A stretch of 51,156 nt of DNA, taken from the NCBI GenBank assembly GCA_029239875.1, contig JARBUD010000032.1:1-51156 (forward strand), written 5' to 3'. The position numbers were made by a program, and so were the translations under genes. The number at the start of each line of letters is the position of its first letter. Within the stretch, counting starts at the first letter, position 1. Of this stretch, positions 26,017 through 35,480 are shown piece after piece. The notes under the pieces are model-generated. The model did no database searches. It had not been told where the DNA came from and saw only the letters and a program-made list of their open reading frames with translations. Origin of the DNA: Xanthobacteraceae bacterium (GTDB taxonomy: Bacteria > Pseudomonadota > Alphaproteobacteria > Rhizobiales > Xanthobacteraceae).

Positions 26017-27160
26017 ATGTCCCGCCCCGTGAAGGCGATCGGCCTGATGAGCGGCACCTCGCTCGACGGCGTGGACGTCGCGCTGATCGAGACGGACGGC
26101 GAGAATGTTGCCGCCTTCGGGCCGGGGCGGACCTATCCCTATTCGCAGCCCGACCGGGCGCTGCTGATGCGGGCGCTGGAGGAAGCCAAGCCGCTCACCG
26201 ACCGCGATGCCCGGCCCGGCGCGCTGGCCGAGGCGGAGTGGGTGGTGACCGAGCGCCATGCGCAGGCGCTGGCGGCGTTCCTCACGGAATTCCCCGAGCA
26301 TCGCGACGTCGCGGCGGTCGGCTTCCACGGCCAGACGGTGCTGCACCGGCCGGACATCCGGCTGACGATGCAGATCGGCGATGGGCCGGCACTGGCGCGG
26401 GCGCTGCGCGCGCTCACCCCCGCGCCGGGGCCGGCGCTGGTCTACGACCTGCGTGCCGCCGACGTCGCCGCCGGCGGGCAGGGGGCGCCGCTGGTGCCCG
26501 CCTATCACCGGGCGCTGGCCAAGGGGCTGGCGTTGGCGGGGCCGTTGCTGGTGCTCAATCTCGGCGGTGTGGCCAACATCACCTATCTGGACGGCGAGGC
26601 CGATCCCATCGCCTGCGATACCGGCCCGGCCAATGCGCTGATCGACGATTTCATGAAGGCGCGCACCGGCGTGCCGGTCGACCGCGACGGCGCGGCGGCG
26701 GCGGCGGGGCGGGTCGATGAAGCGGCGATCGCGCGGCTGCTCGCTCATCCCTTTTTCTCAAGAAAACCGCCTAAATCACTAGACCGAAACGATTTTAGCG
26801 AATTGGTGGCGGCGCATGGCGGGTTCGACGCCGTGAGCGTGGAGGACGGCGCGGCGACGCTGACGGCGCTCACCGCGGCCTGCGTCGGGGCCATCCTTCC
26901 GCATCTGCCGAGGCGCCCGTCGACCTTGATCGCGGCAGGCGGCGGCGCGCACAACCCGACGCTTCTCGCCATGCTCCGGGAGCGCCTCGGCGTCGAGGTG
27001 GTGACGGCGGATGCGGTCGGCTGGTCCGGCGACGCGCTGGAGGCGCAGGCTTTCGCCTTCCTGGCGGTGCGCTCCCTGCGGGGGCTTCCGCTGAGCTTCC
27101 CGACCACGACCGGCGTGCCCCGGCCGATGCCCGGTGGGGGTCGTCATCGCGGCCGGCTGA
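26017..27160 (+). CDS. anmK: Anhydro-N-acetylmuramic acid kinase, 3' end frameshifted
   Basis: AnmK phosphorylates and opens 1,6-anhydro-MurNAc in cell-wall recycling. ATG at 26017 follows CCGGAG. Motifs are [17 protein letters not shown] (ATP loop), [36 protein letters not shown], the KSLDRNDF segment and [11 protein letters not shown]. The literal frame runs to 27201 and ends in an Arg-rich tail not seen in AnmK. Reading four G instead of five at 27136-27140 gives PMPGGVVIAAG and then TGA at 27158-27160, which fits the usual AnmK ending, so the true gene probably ends there. The extra G is either a sequencing error or a recent mutation. A low-GC patch lies at 26751-26805. Confidence 0.9.
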
Positions 27161-27388
27161 GGTTGTCGGCTCGGCTACCGCCCCAATGCAAGCAAAGCTG
27201 AAGGCGATATTCAGAAAAATTGAATTCAGTGAACGATTGTCGCAGTATTCCTGAAACGCAATAGTGCGATGCAAAATCGTGTGATGCACTGCACAATATT
27301 CCAACTATGTTCGGGGCTCCCGGAAGTCCGGCTCGCCAGGCAGGCAGCTTCCTCTTCAACACGCCTGGACAGAACTTGGAGCACCCCG

Positions 27389-27757
27389 ATGCGCGCCCTT
27401 TCCCGCGACCTTCTCCCCTTGGCCATGGCGGCTAGCCTGATCGCCGTCGCCTTCATCGCCCCCGGCCGCGCCGCCGACAAGGCCCCGGGCCTGCGTCCGG
27501 CCACCGCCCAGAAGATCCAGCTCGGCTACGTCAGCGGCGTCGCCTATTACACGGCGGAGCGTGACGGCTATCACGTCGTCGCCACGCTGAGCGTTGCCGA
27601 TGGCGCGCCGGTACGCGTCGCCGCCACGCTCCAGCCGGAGCAGGCGGTGAGCTTCTCGGTGCCGGGCGCGCCGGAAGGCGCCAGCCGCACCGTCGAGATC
27701 GCCCGCCGCGGCGACGTGGTGACGGTGAACGAGCCGGCCCGCCTCGTGCTGAACTGA
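27389..27757 (+). CDS. Small exported protein of unknown function
   Basis: A 122-residue protein not assigned to a named family. ATG at 27389 has GGAG seven nt upstream; the frame is open 40 codons further up but that part is not signal-like. A Sec signal peptide (MRALSRDLLPLAMAASLIAV, cleavage near GRAADK) precedes about 95 mature residues predicted to be beta-rich (GYVSGVAYYTAERDGYHVVA, TVEIARRGDVVTVNEP). No cysteine, lipobox or membrane segment is present in the mature part. It is monocistronic: an AT-rich upstream region and a strong terminator 22 nt after its stop isolate it. The isolated, strongly terminated setting suggests high expression (inference). Confidence 0.8.
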   Translation: MRALSRDLLPLAMAASLIAVAFIAPGRAADKAPGLRPATAQKIQLGYVSGVAYYTAERDGYHVVATLSVADGAPVRVAATLQPEQAVSFSVPGAPEGASRTVEIARRGDVVTVNEPARLVLN

Positions 27758-27779
27758 GCGGCCCGAACAGTCCAAAAGC

Positions 27780-27807
27780 AAAAAGCCCGGCACGTGCCGG
27801 GCTTTTT
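27780..27807 (+). terminator. Strong bidirectional Rho-independent terminator
   Basis: A5 followed by GCCCGGCACGTGCCGGGC (9-bp stem, no free loop beyond the CG centre) and T5. The A and T runs extend the stem to 14 bp and allow function on both strands. It lies 22 nt after the small exported-protein gene. Confidence 0.93.
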
Positions 27808-27833
27808 CGTTTGTGGCGAGTTCCTGAGAGTGA

Positions 27834-27941
27834 CCTCATCCTGAGGTGCTCGCGCAGCGAGCCTCGAAGGATGGTTGCTTGGGCGCCCCCCCGGACGAGC
27901 ATCCTTCGAGGCTGGCCTTTGGCCAGCACCTCAGGATGAGG
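27834..27941. repeat. Family A hairpin repeat, head-to-head pair
   Basis: The first arm (27834-27873) has tip CTCGC/GCGAG. The inverted second arm (27900-27941) has tip CTGGCC/GGCCAG. Both keep the outer CATCCT/AGGATG stem. Together with the terminator and the family C repeat it fills the 324-nt gap before the alpha/beta hydrolase gene; no gene seen. Confidence 0.85.
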
Positions 27942-27970
27942 TTGTTCGGGGCAGGGATAGGGAAGCGTAT

Positions 27971-28062
27971 CGTCATCCCGGCCGAAGGCGAAGCCGCAGA
28001 GCCGGGATCGCTCTTCGATGTTTGCGCGATCCCGGATCGGCCTGCGGCCGTCCGGAATGACG
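27971..28062. repeat. Family C inverted repeat (CGTCATCCCGG ... CCGGAATGACG)
   Basis: CGTCATCCCGGCCGAAGGCG with AGAGCCGGGATCG, then GCGATCCCGGATCGGCCTGC and CGTCCGGAATGACG. The outer ends are inverted copies about 90 nt apart. Similar elements are at 31901, 38576, 42938 (partial) and 47211. Confidence 0.75.
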
Positions 28063-28081
28063 TTTCTTGTGGGACCGGAGC

Positions 28082-28747
28082 TCAGGCCGCCGTGATCTTC
28101 TTCGCCGTCTCGGGCAGGCGCTTGTCGAGATAGGCGCCGACGACCTCCATCAGGTCCTCGGTCTTGCCGTCGAAGAAGTGGTTGGCGCCCGCGACCGTCT
28201 GCTGGTCGATGACGATGCCCTTCTGCGTCTTCAGCTTCTCGACCAGGCCGGTGACCGCGGAGAACGGCACCACCGCGTCCTTGTCACCATGCACGAACAG
28301 GCCGGAGGACGGGCAGGGGGCGAGGAAGGAGAAGTCGTAGAGGTTCGCCGGGGCGGCGATGGAGATGAAGCCCTCGACCTCCGGGCGGCGCATCAGCAGC
28401 TGCATGCCGATCCAGGCGCCGAAGGAGAAGCCGGCGATCCAGCAGGCCCGCGCATCCGGGTTGATCGACTGCGCCCAGTCGAGCGCCGCGGCGGCGTCCG
28501 CCAGCTCGCCCTGGCCGTGGTCGAAGGTGCCCTGGCTGCGGCCGACGCCGCGGAAGTTGAAGCGCAGCGTCGAGAAGCCCCGGTTCACGAACTGGTAGTA
28601 GAGGTTGTACACTACCGGGTTGTTCATCGTGCCGCCGAACTGCGGATGCGGGTGCAGGATGATGGCGATGGGCGCGTGGCGCTGCTTGGCCGGCTGGTAG
28701 CGGCCCTCGAGCCGCCCCTTCTCGCCGGTGAAAATGACCTCAGGCAT
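28082..28747 (-). CDS. Alpha/beta hydrolase (COG2945-like), divergent from suf locus
   Basis: A 221-residue cytoplasmic alpha/beta hydrolase without a signal peptide. The conserved HPHPQFGGTMNNPVVYNL near residue 32 forms the oxyanion-side loop. The nucleophile elbow is GFSFGAW (Ser near 117), with the acid in HGDKDAVVPF and the histidine in GANHFFDG. This small family is probably esterase-like, but the substrate is unknown. It is divergent from the suf locus, with the Irr-type palindrome about 135 nt upstream of its start, and I recall it next to suf genes in many Rhizobiales, so it may share iron control (inference). Confidence 0.9.
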   Translation of the reverse strand: MPEVIFTGEKGRLEGRYQPAKQRHAPIAIILHPHPQFGGTMNNPVVYNLYYQFVNRGFSTLRFNFRGVGRSQGTFDHGQGELADAAAALDWAQSINPDARACWIAGFSFGAWIGMQLLMRRPEVEGFISIAAPANLYDFSFLAPCPSSGLFVHGDKDAVVPFSAVTGLVEKLKTQKGIVIDQQTVAGANHFFDGKTEDLMEVVGAYLDKRLPETAKKITAA

Positions 28748-28852
28748 GTAGTGCGTGACCTTGGATACGGCGGGGAAAGGCTAATCCGTCGGGAAGGGCC
28801 GGCATGTGCGCGTCCGGCGCGTGTCCCAAAGGACTGCTTTACCGCAGGCGCC

Positions 28853-28881
28853 TTGACGACAAAGGGTAACAACCCTAACTT
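28853..28881 (+). promoter_or_regulatory. Candidate suf promoter
   Basis: TTGACG (28853-28858), a 17-nt spacer and TAACTT (28876-28881). The -35 box matches 5 of 6, the -10 box only 3 of 6. The predicted start falls inside the adjacent palindrome, a layout suited to repression. Confidence 0.4.
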
Positions 28882-28882
28882 A

Positions 28883-28897
28883 TTAGAATAATTCTAA
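28883..28897. promoter_or_regulatory. Iron control element (Irr box) of the suf locus
   Basis: TTAGAATAATTCTAA is a perfect 15-bp palindrome of the form TTAGAA-N3-TTCTAA, the core of the ICE motif bound by the Fur-family regulator Irr in Rhizobiales (from literature knowledge; not searched). It is very AT-rich in a GC-rich region, just downstream of the candidate -10 box, so Irr binding would repress suf when iron is low. Confidence 0.75.
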
Positions 28898-29125
28898 GTT
28901 TCTACGTCGGGTTGCGGTTGCGTCGCATGCAATCTGCGCGCCGGGCACGCCCTTCGAAGATGACGGATGCCAAGCTATGCCGGACGCTGCCTGAATTTGC
29001 AAGCATATAGCGGAAAGGACAGGCAGCGAAAAAGCAGCAAATTGGGCGACGCTCACCTATATAGGGGGCGGCCGCGCAATTTCGAGCCCGAAGGCCGGGC
29101 CAAAGTCTTTCGAGCCAAAGCACTG

Positions 29126-30295
29126 ATGACCGAACGCACCTATCTCGACCATAACGCCACCTCGCCGATCCGGCCGGAGGCCCGCGCCGCGCTTCTCGAA
29201 GCGCTGGACGCGACCGGCAACGGCTCTTCCGTGCATGGCGAGGGTCGTTCGGCGCGGGCGATGATCGAGACCGCGCGGGCGCGGGTGGCGGCGCTGGTCG
29301 GGGCCGATCCGAGGGGCGTCGTCTTCACGTCCTGCGGCACCGAGGCCGACACGCTGGCGCTGACGCCTGATTTCCGCCGCGGCGAGGAGCCGCTCGCCTT
29401 CGACGTGCTGCTGGTGAGTGCGGTCGAGCATGCCGCCGTGCTGCGCGGCCACCGTTTCCCCGCCGACCGCGTCGAAGTGCTGCCGGTCGATGCGCGCGGG
29501 CGCGTGCGGCTCGACCTTTACGACGCGGCGCTGCAGCGCCATGCCGAGGCCGGGCACCGGATGCTCGTCTCGGTCATGCTGGCTAACAACGAGACCGGGG
29601 TGATCCAGCCCATCGCCGAGATCGCCCGCCGGGCGCATGCGCATGGCGCGCTGGTGCATAGCGACGCGGTGCAGGTGGCCGGCCGCATGAAGGTGTCGAT
29701 CGCCGAGCTCGGCGTCGATCTTCTTTCGGTATCCGCCCACAAGCTCGGCGGTGCGCCGGGCGCCGGTGCGCTGATCATGGCGGACGCCGATCTGCGCCCC
29801 GCGCCGGTCTTCGCCGGCGGCGGTCAGGAACGCGGACTTCGCGCCGGCAGCCAGAACGTGCCTTCCATCGCCGCCTTCGGCGCCGCCGCCGAGCAGGCGG
29901 CCGCCTGTGCGGAAGCCGACGCCGCGCGCATAGGCGACTTGCGCGAGCGGCTTGAAGACGCTCTAAGGTGCGAATTCCCCGAGCTGGTGCTGCTCGTCGG
30001 CGACGTCGACCGCCTGCCCAACACCTCCTGCCTCGCGCTTCCCGGCGTGGCGGCGGAGACCGCGGTGATCGCGCTCGATCTCGCGGGCGTGGCGGTGAGC
30101 GCCGGATCGGCCTGCTCGTCGGGCAAGGTCCAGGCCTCGCACGTGCTGGGAGCGATGGGCGTGCCCGAGCGCATTGCGCGCGCGGCCTTCCGCCTGTCCT
30201 TCGGCTGGTCGAGCGGGGAAGAGGATGTCGACCGGGCACTTGGCGCGTTCCGCCGGGTGTTGCCGGGACTTTTGCGTCGTCGCGCGGCGGCGTGA
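29126..30295 (+). CDS. Cysteine desulfurase, IscS/NifS type (first gene of suf locus)
   Basis: A 389-residue PLP enzyme that removes sulfur from cysteine as a persulfide for Fe-S cluster assembly. The start MTERTYLDHNATSPIRPEAR is typical (ATG at 29126). The PLP lysine is in SVSAHKLGGAPGAG, with His in SAVEHAAVL and the sulfur-carrying cysteine in the loop SAGSACSSGKVQASHVL. The loop is of the long group I (IscS/NifS) kind, unlike sufS further downstream, so the locus encodes two different desulfurases, a known alphaproteobacterial pattern. It lies about 230 nt after the predicted Irr-controlled promoter and 116 nt before sufB. Confidence 0.94.
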   Translation: MTERTYLDHNATSPIRPEARAALLEALDATGNGSSVHGEGRSARAMIETARARVAALVGADPRGVVFTSCGTEADTLALTPDFRRGEEPLAFDVLLVSAVEHAAVLRGHRFPADRVEVLPVDARGRVRLDLYDAALQRHAEAGHRMLVSVMLANNETGVIQPIAEIARRAHAHGALVHSDAVQVAGRMKVSIAELGVDLLSVSAHKLGGAPGAGALIMADADLRPAPVFAGGGQERGLRAGSQNVPSIAAFGAAAEQAAACAEADAARIGDLRERLEDALRCEFPELVLLVGDVDRLPNTSCLALPGVAAETAVIALDLAGVAVSAGSACSSGKVQASHVLGAMGVPERIARAAFRLSFGWSSGEEDVDRALGAFRRVLPGLLRRRAAA

Positions 30296-30411
30296 GGGAG
30301 TGCGCCGCGTCTCGCGGCGATGAAGGCCACCGGGCGGCGCGCGATGCCGGGTGGAAGACGTGTTGACCTGACCCGCGGGCCTTGACCCCGCGTGGGAGAG
30401 GAGATGAGACG

Positions 30412-31884
<1,473 letters not shown>

Positions 31885-31900
31885 CGGCCCTTTCCCGATG

Positions 31901-31940
31901 ACGTCATCCCGGACGCGGCGCCGCCGCGATCCGGGATCGC
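31901..31940. repeat. Family C repeat (short) between sufB and sufC
   Basis: ACGTCATCCCGGACGCGGCG with CCGCCGCGATCCGGGATCGC: a single imperfect hairpin. It lies in the 114-nt sufB-sufC gap, so it would be transcribed within the operon. Confidence 0.65.
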
Positions 31941-31998
31941 TTCCCAGATTTCAGCGCGCTCCCGACGGACGACGCGCTCCAGATACGGAATTGATGAA

Positions 31999-32763
31999 AT
32001 GGCCATGCTCGACATCGACAACCTGCACGCCAAGATCGACGGCGACGAGGGGCAGGAAATCCTCAAGGGCCTCTCGCTGAAGGTGAACCCCGGCGAGGTC
32101 CACGCCATCATGGGCCCGAACGGCTCGGGCAAGTCGACGCTCTCCTACATCCTCGCCGGCAAGGAGGACTACGAGGTCACCGACGGCTCGGTCACGCTCG
32201 ACGGCGAGGACCTGCTGGAGATGGAGATCGACGAGCGCGCCGCGAAGGGCGTGTTCCTCGCCTTCCAGTACCCGGTCGAGGTGCCGGGCGTCGCCACCAT
32301 GACCTTCCTGCGCTCGGCGCTGAACGCGCAGCGCAAGAAGCGCGGCGAGGCGGAAATCTCTACCCCGGACTTCCTGCGCCTCGTGCGCGACAAGGCGGCG
32401 AACCTCGGCATCAGCCAGGACATGCTCCGGCGCGGCGTCAATGTCGGCTTCTCCGGCGGCGAGAAGAAGCGCGCCGAGATCCTCCAGATGGCCATTCTCG
32501 AGCCGAAGCTGTGCATCCTCGACGAGACCGATTCCGGCCTCGACATCGACGCGTTGAAGGTCGTCTCCGAGGGCGTCAACGCCCTGCGCTCGCCCGACCG
32601 GGCGATGATCGTCATCACTCACTATCAGCGCCTGCTCAACCACATCGTGCCGGACTTCGTGCATGTCATGCACAAGGGCCGCATCGTGCGCTCGGGCGGC
32701 AAGGAGCTGGCGCTGGAGCTGGAAGCCAACGGCTATGCCGAGTACCAGCAGGACGCGGCGTGA
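31999..32763 (+). CDS. sufC: Fe-S cluster assembly ATPase SufC
   Basis: A 254-residue ABC-type ATPase that powers SufBC2D. The Walker A loop is GPNGSGKST near residue 39, the signature FSGGEKKR near 152, Walker B LCILDETDSGLD near 172, and the H-loop ITHYQ near 207. The start is ATG 31999 with a second ATG two codons on; no strong ribosome binding site precedes either, so coupling from sufB across 114 nt is unlikely to be simple. It ends 10 nt before sufD. Confidence 0.97.
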   Translation: MAMLDIDNLHAKIDGDEGQEILKGLSLKVNPGEVHAIMGPNGSGKSTLSYILAGKEDYEVTDGSVTLDGEDLLEMEIDERAAKGVFLAFQYPVEVPGVATMTFLRSALNAQRKKRGEAEISTPDFLRLVRDKAANLGISQDMLRRGVNVGFSGGEKKRAEILQMAILEPKLCILDETDSGLDIDALKVVSEGVNALRSPDRAMIVITHYQRLLNHIVPDFVHVMHKGRIVRSGGKELALELEANGYAEYQQDAA

Positions 32764-32773
32764 GGAGGGGGCG

Positions 32774-34087
32774 ATGAACGCTGAGATACGTCCTATCCGC
32801 ACCCCGGCCGAGCAGGCGCTGATCGCCGAGCTCGGCGGTCTGCCGGCCGGCACCGACCGCCTCGCCGACCTGCGCCGCGCCGCCGCGCGCTCCTTCGAGG
32901 AGCACGGCCTGCCGCACCGCCGCGTCGAGGAGTGGAAATACACCGACCTGCGCACGCTGATGCGCGACGCCGTGCCGGTCGCCGGCACCGCCGCCGTCGC
33001 CGAGGCCGATGCCCGCGCCAGGGCGCTGCGCGAGGTGGAGGTACGCCGCATCGTCGTCGCCAATGGCGCGGTGGTGCCCGAGCTCTCCGACCTCGCGGGC
33101 CTCGAAGAGGGGCTGACGATCACCACGCTCGCCGGCGCCATCGCGTCCGGCGACGAGGTGCTGAGCCGCATCGGCGGCATACTGCCCGGCCGCTATGACG
33201 CCGCGCTGGCGCTCAACACCGCGCTGGCAAAAGACGGCGTCGTCCTCACCGTGGCGCCGGGCGTGAGCATCGCCCGGCCGATCCATGTCGCCCACGTCTT
33301 CGCCGGCGATGCAGCGGCGGCGAGCTATGCCCGCTCGCTGGTGGTGGTCGGCGCCGGCGCCAAGCTCACCTATGTGGAGAGCTTCGAGGGACCGGAGGCG
33401 ATCGCCTACCAGGCCAACAGCGCCACCGAATTCGTGGTCGGCGACGAGGCGCATCTCGACGTGGTGCGCCTCCAGCAGGACGGCGGCAGCGCCTTCCACC
33501 TCTCGACCATCCTGTTCGATGTCGGCCGCCACGCGCAGGTCCACGCCTTCACCTTCGCCACCGGCGCCAGCGTCGCGCGCACCTCGCTCTATGCGACACT
33601 GTCGGGCGATGCCAGCCATGTCGGCTTCAACGGCGCGGCGCTGCTCAAGGGCCGCCAGCACTCGGATTCGACGCTCTTCGTCGACCACCAGGTGCCGGGC
33701 TGCGAGAGCCGCGAGCTGTTCAAGACCGTGCTCGACGACTCTTCCCGCGGCGTGTTCCAGGGCAAGATCGTCGTCCGCCAGGCGGCGCAGAAGACCGACG
33801 GGCGGATGATGAGCCGCGCGCTCCTGCTCGGCGAGGACGCCGAGATGGACAACAAGCCGGAGCTGGAGATCTTCGCCGACGACGTCGCCTGCGGCCATGG
33901 CGCCACCTGCGGCGACATCGACGAGGAGCTGCTGTTCTATCTGCGCGCCCGCGGCATCCCGCTGAAGGAGGCGCAGAGCCTCCTCGTGCAGGCCTTCGTC
34001 GGCGAGGCGATCGAGACCGTCGAGCATGACGGCCTGCGCGAGGCGCTGGTCGAGCAGGCGGAAGCCTGGCTCAAGGCGCGGGGTTGA
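32774..34087 (+). CDS. sufD: Fe-S cluster assembly protein SufD
   Basis: A 437-residue paralogue of SufB and partner in SufBC2D, involved in iron delivery. ATG at 32774 has GGAGGGGG just upstream; the longer open frame upstream overlaps sufC in another frame and is not used. Motifs are HRRVEEWKYTDLRTLM near the N-terminus, HSDSTLFVDHQVPGCESREL, FQGKIVVRQAAQKTDGRMMS and ADDVACGHGATCGDIDEELL at the C-terminal beta-helix end. Intact. A family A repeat pair follows before sufS. Confidence 0.96.
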   Translation: MNAEIRPIRTPAEQALIAELGGLPAGTDRLADLRRAAARSFEEHGLPHRRVEEWKYTDLRTLMRDAVPVAGTAAVAEADARARALREVEVRRIVVANGAVVPELSDLAGLEEGLTITTLAGAIASGDEVLSRIGGILPGRYDAALALNTALAKDGVVLTVAPGVSIARPIHVAHVFAGDAAAASYARSLVVVGAGAKLTYVESFEGPEAIAYQANSATEFVVGDEAHLDVVRLQQDGGSAFHLSTILFDVGRHAQVHAFTFATGASVARTSLYATLSGDASHVGFNGAALLKGRQHSDSTLFVDHQVPGCESRELFKTVLDDSSRGVFQGKIVVRQAAQKTDGRMMSRALLLGEDAEMDNKPELEIFADDVACGHGATCGDIDEELLFYLRARGIPLKEAQSLLVQAFVGEAIETVEHDGLREALVEQAEAWLKARG

Positions 34088-34103
34088 GGCCTCACGGAGC
34101 GAG

Positions 34104-34200
34104 CATCCTTCGAGGCTCGCTCCGCTCGCACCTCAGGATGAGGTCCCTCTTTGTGCACCCTCATCCTGAGGCGCCGGCCACAGGCCGGCCTCGAAGGATG
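34104..34200. repeat. Family A hairpin repeat pair inside the suf operon
   Basis: Here the arms are in the opposite order: CATCCTTCGAGG...CCTCAGGATGAGG (34104-34143), then CCTCATCCTGAGG...CCTCGAAGGATG (34159-34200). The second tip is CCGGCC/GGCCGG and its 5' bulge is CG rather than TG. It lies between sufD and sufS, where it could set mRNA stability or attenuation. Confidence 0.85.
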
Positions 34201-34232
34201 TTCGCCCATGCCGGGGCCAGAAAGGTCGCATC

Positions 34233-35480
34233 ATGACCACCATCCACCCCGCCGTCGCAAACGGCACCTATGACGTCGCCCGCGTGCGGCAGGATTTCCC
34301 GATCCTGTCCAAACAGGTCTACGGCAAGCCTCTGGTCTATCTCGACAACGCCGCCTCGGCGCAGAAGCCGGTGCAGGTGCTGGACCGCATGCGCTTCGCC
34401 TATGAGAACGAATATTCCAACGTCCATCGCGGCCTGCACTTCCTCGCCAATGCGATGACGGAAGCCTATGAGCAGGCGCGCGAGCGCTGCCGCGCCTTCC
34501 TCAATGCGCCGACGCTGGAAGAGGTGATCTTCACCCGCTCGGTGACCGGCGCCATCAACCTCGTCGCCTCGTCGCTCGGCCAGTCGATCAAGGAGGGTGA
34601 CGAGATCATCCTCTCGATCATGGAGCACCACTCCAACATCGTGCCGTGGAATTACCTGCGCGAGCGCAAGGGCGCGGTGATCCGCTGGGTGCCGGTGACC
34701 GAGGACGGCGCCTTCGACCTCGACGCCTTCAAGGAATTGTTCAACGAGCGCACCAGGATCGTCGCCGTCACCCACATGTCGAACGTGCTGGGAACGGTGA
34801 CGCCGCTCAAGGAGATCGCCCGCCTCGCGCACGAAGTCGGCGCGGTGGTGGTGGCGGACGGCGCGCAGGCGGCCGTCCACATGCCGGTCGACGTGGTCGA
34901 CCTCGACGTCGATTTCTACGGCGTCACCGGCCACAAGCTCTATGGCCCCACCGGCATCGGCGTGCTCTACGGCAAGCGGGCGCTGCTGGAGAAGCTGCCG
35001 CCCTACGAGGGCGGCGGCGAGATGATCCGCACCGTCACCGAGGGCGGCGTCACCTATGGCGAGCCGCCGCACCGCTTCGAGGCCGGCACGCCGCCCATCG
35101 TGCAGGCCATCGGCCTCGGCGAGGCGCTCGCCTATATGGAGAGCCTCGGCCGCGAGCGGATCGCCGCGCACGAGGCCTCGCTCGGCGCCTATGCCAAGGA
35201 GCGGCTCTCGCGCATCAATTCGGTGCGCATCTATGGTGACGCGCCGGGCAAGGGCGCCATCTTCGCCTTCGACGTGAAGGGGGCGCATCCTCACGACATC
35301 GCGACGATCATCGACCGTGCCGGCGTCGCCGTGCGCGCGGGCACCCATTGCGCGATGCCGCTTCTGGGGCGATATGGTGTAACAGCGACGTGCCGGGCGT
35401 CGTTCGCGCTCTACAACACGCATGAGGAGGTCGACGTGCTCGCCGACGCCCTCATCAAGGCTCAGGATCTGTTCGCATGA
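34233..35480 (+). CDS. sufS: Cysteine desulfurase SufS (group II)
   Basis: A 415-residue PLP enzyme. Group II features are YLDNAASAQKP, YSNVHRGLHFLAN, SIMEHHSNIVPWN, the PLP lysine in GVTGHKLYGPTGIGVLYG, and the short active-site loop VRAGTHCAMPLLGRYG carrying the catalytic cysteine. It supplies persulfide sulfur to SufBCD, normally through SufE or SufU, neither of which is seen in this window. ATG at 34233. Its stop overlaps the ATG of the next gene by 4 nt, indicating translational coupling. Confidence 0.96.
   Translation: MTTIHPAVANGTYDVARVRQDFPILSKQVYGKPLVYLDNAASAQKPVQVLDRMRFAYENEYSNVHRGLHFLANAMTEAYEQARERCRAFLNAPTLEEVIFTRSVTGAINLVASSLGQSIKEGDEIILSIMEHHSNIVPWNYLRERKGAVIRWVPVTEDGAFDLDAFKELFNERTRIVAVTHMSNVLGTVTPLKEIARLAHEVGAVVVADGAQAAVHMPVDVVDLDVDFYGVTGHKLYGPTGIGVLYGKRALLEKLPPYEGGGEMIRTVTEGGVTYGEPPHRFEAGTPPIVQAIGLGEALAYMESLGRERIAAHEASLGAYAKERLSRINSVRIYGDAPGKGAIFAFDVKGAHPHDIATIIDRAGVAVRAGTHCAMPLLGRYGVTATCRASFALYNTHEEVDVLADALIKAQDLFA

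Larger units (their letters stand above)
28748..29125. other. Divergent regulatory region between hydrolase gene and suf locus
   Basis: 378 nt without a supportable gene. It holds a candidate suf promoter (28853-28881), an Irr-type palindrome (28883-28897) and about 230 nt of leader before the first desulfurase ATG. The frame upstream of that ATG stays open to 28967 but shows no desulfurase homology. Confidence 0.6.

Noticed and set aside
28967..29125. N-terminal extension of the first cysteine desulfurase
   Set aside because: The frame is open, but the 53 extra residues resemble no desulfurase and the family start is at 29126; this is leader sequence.
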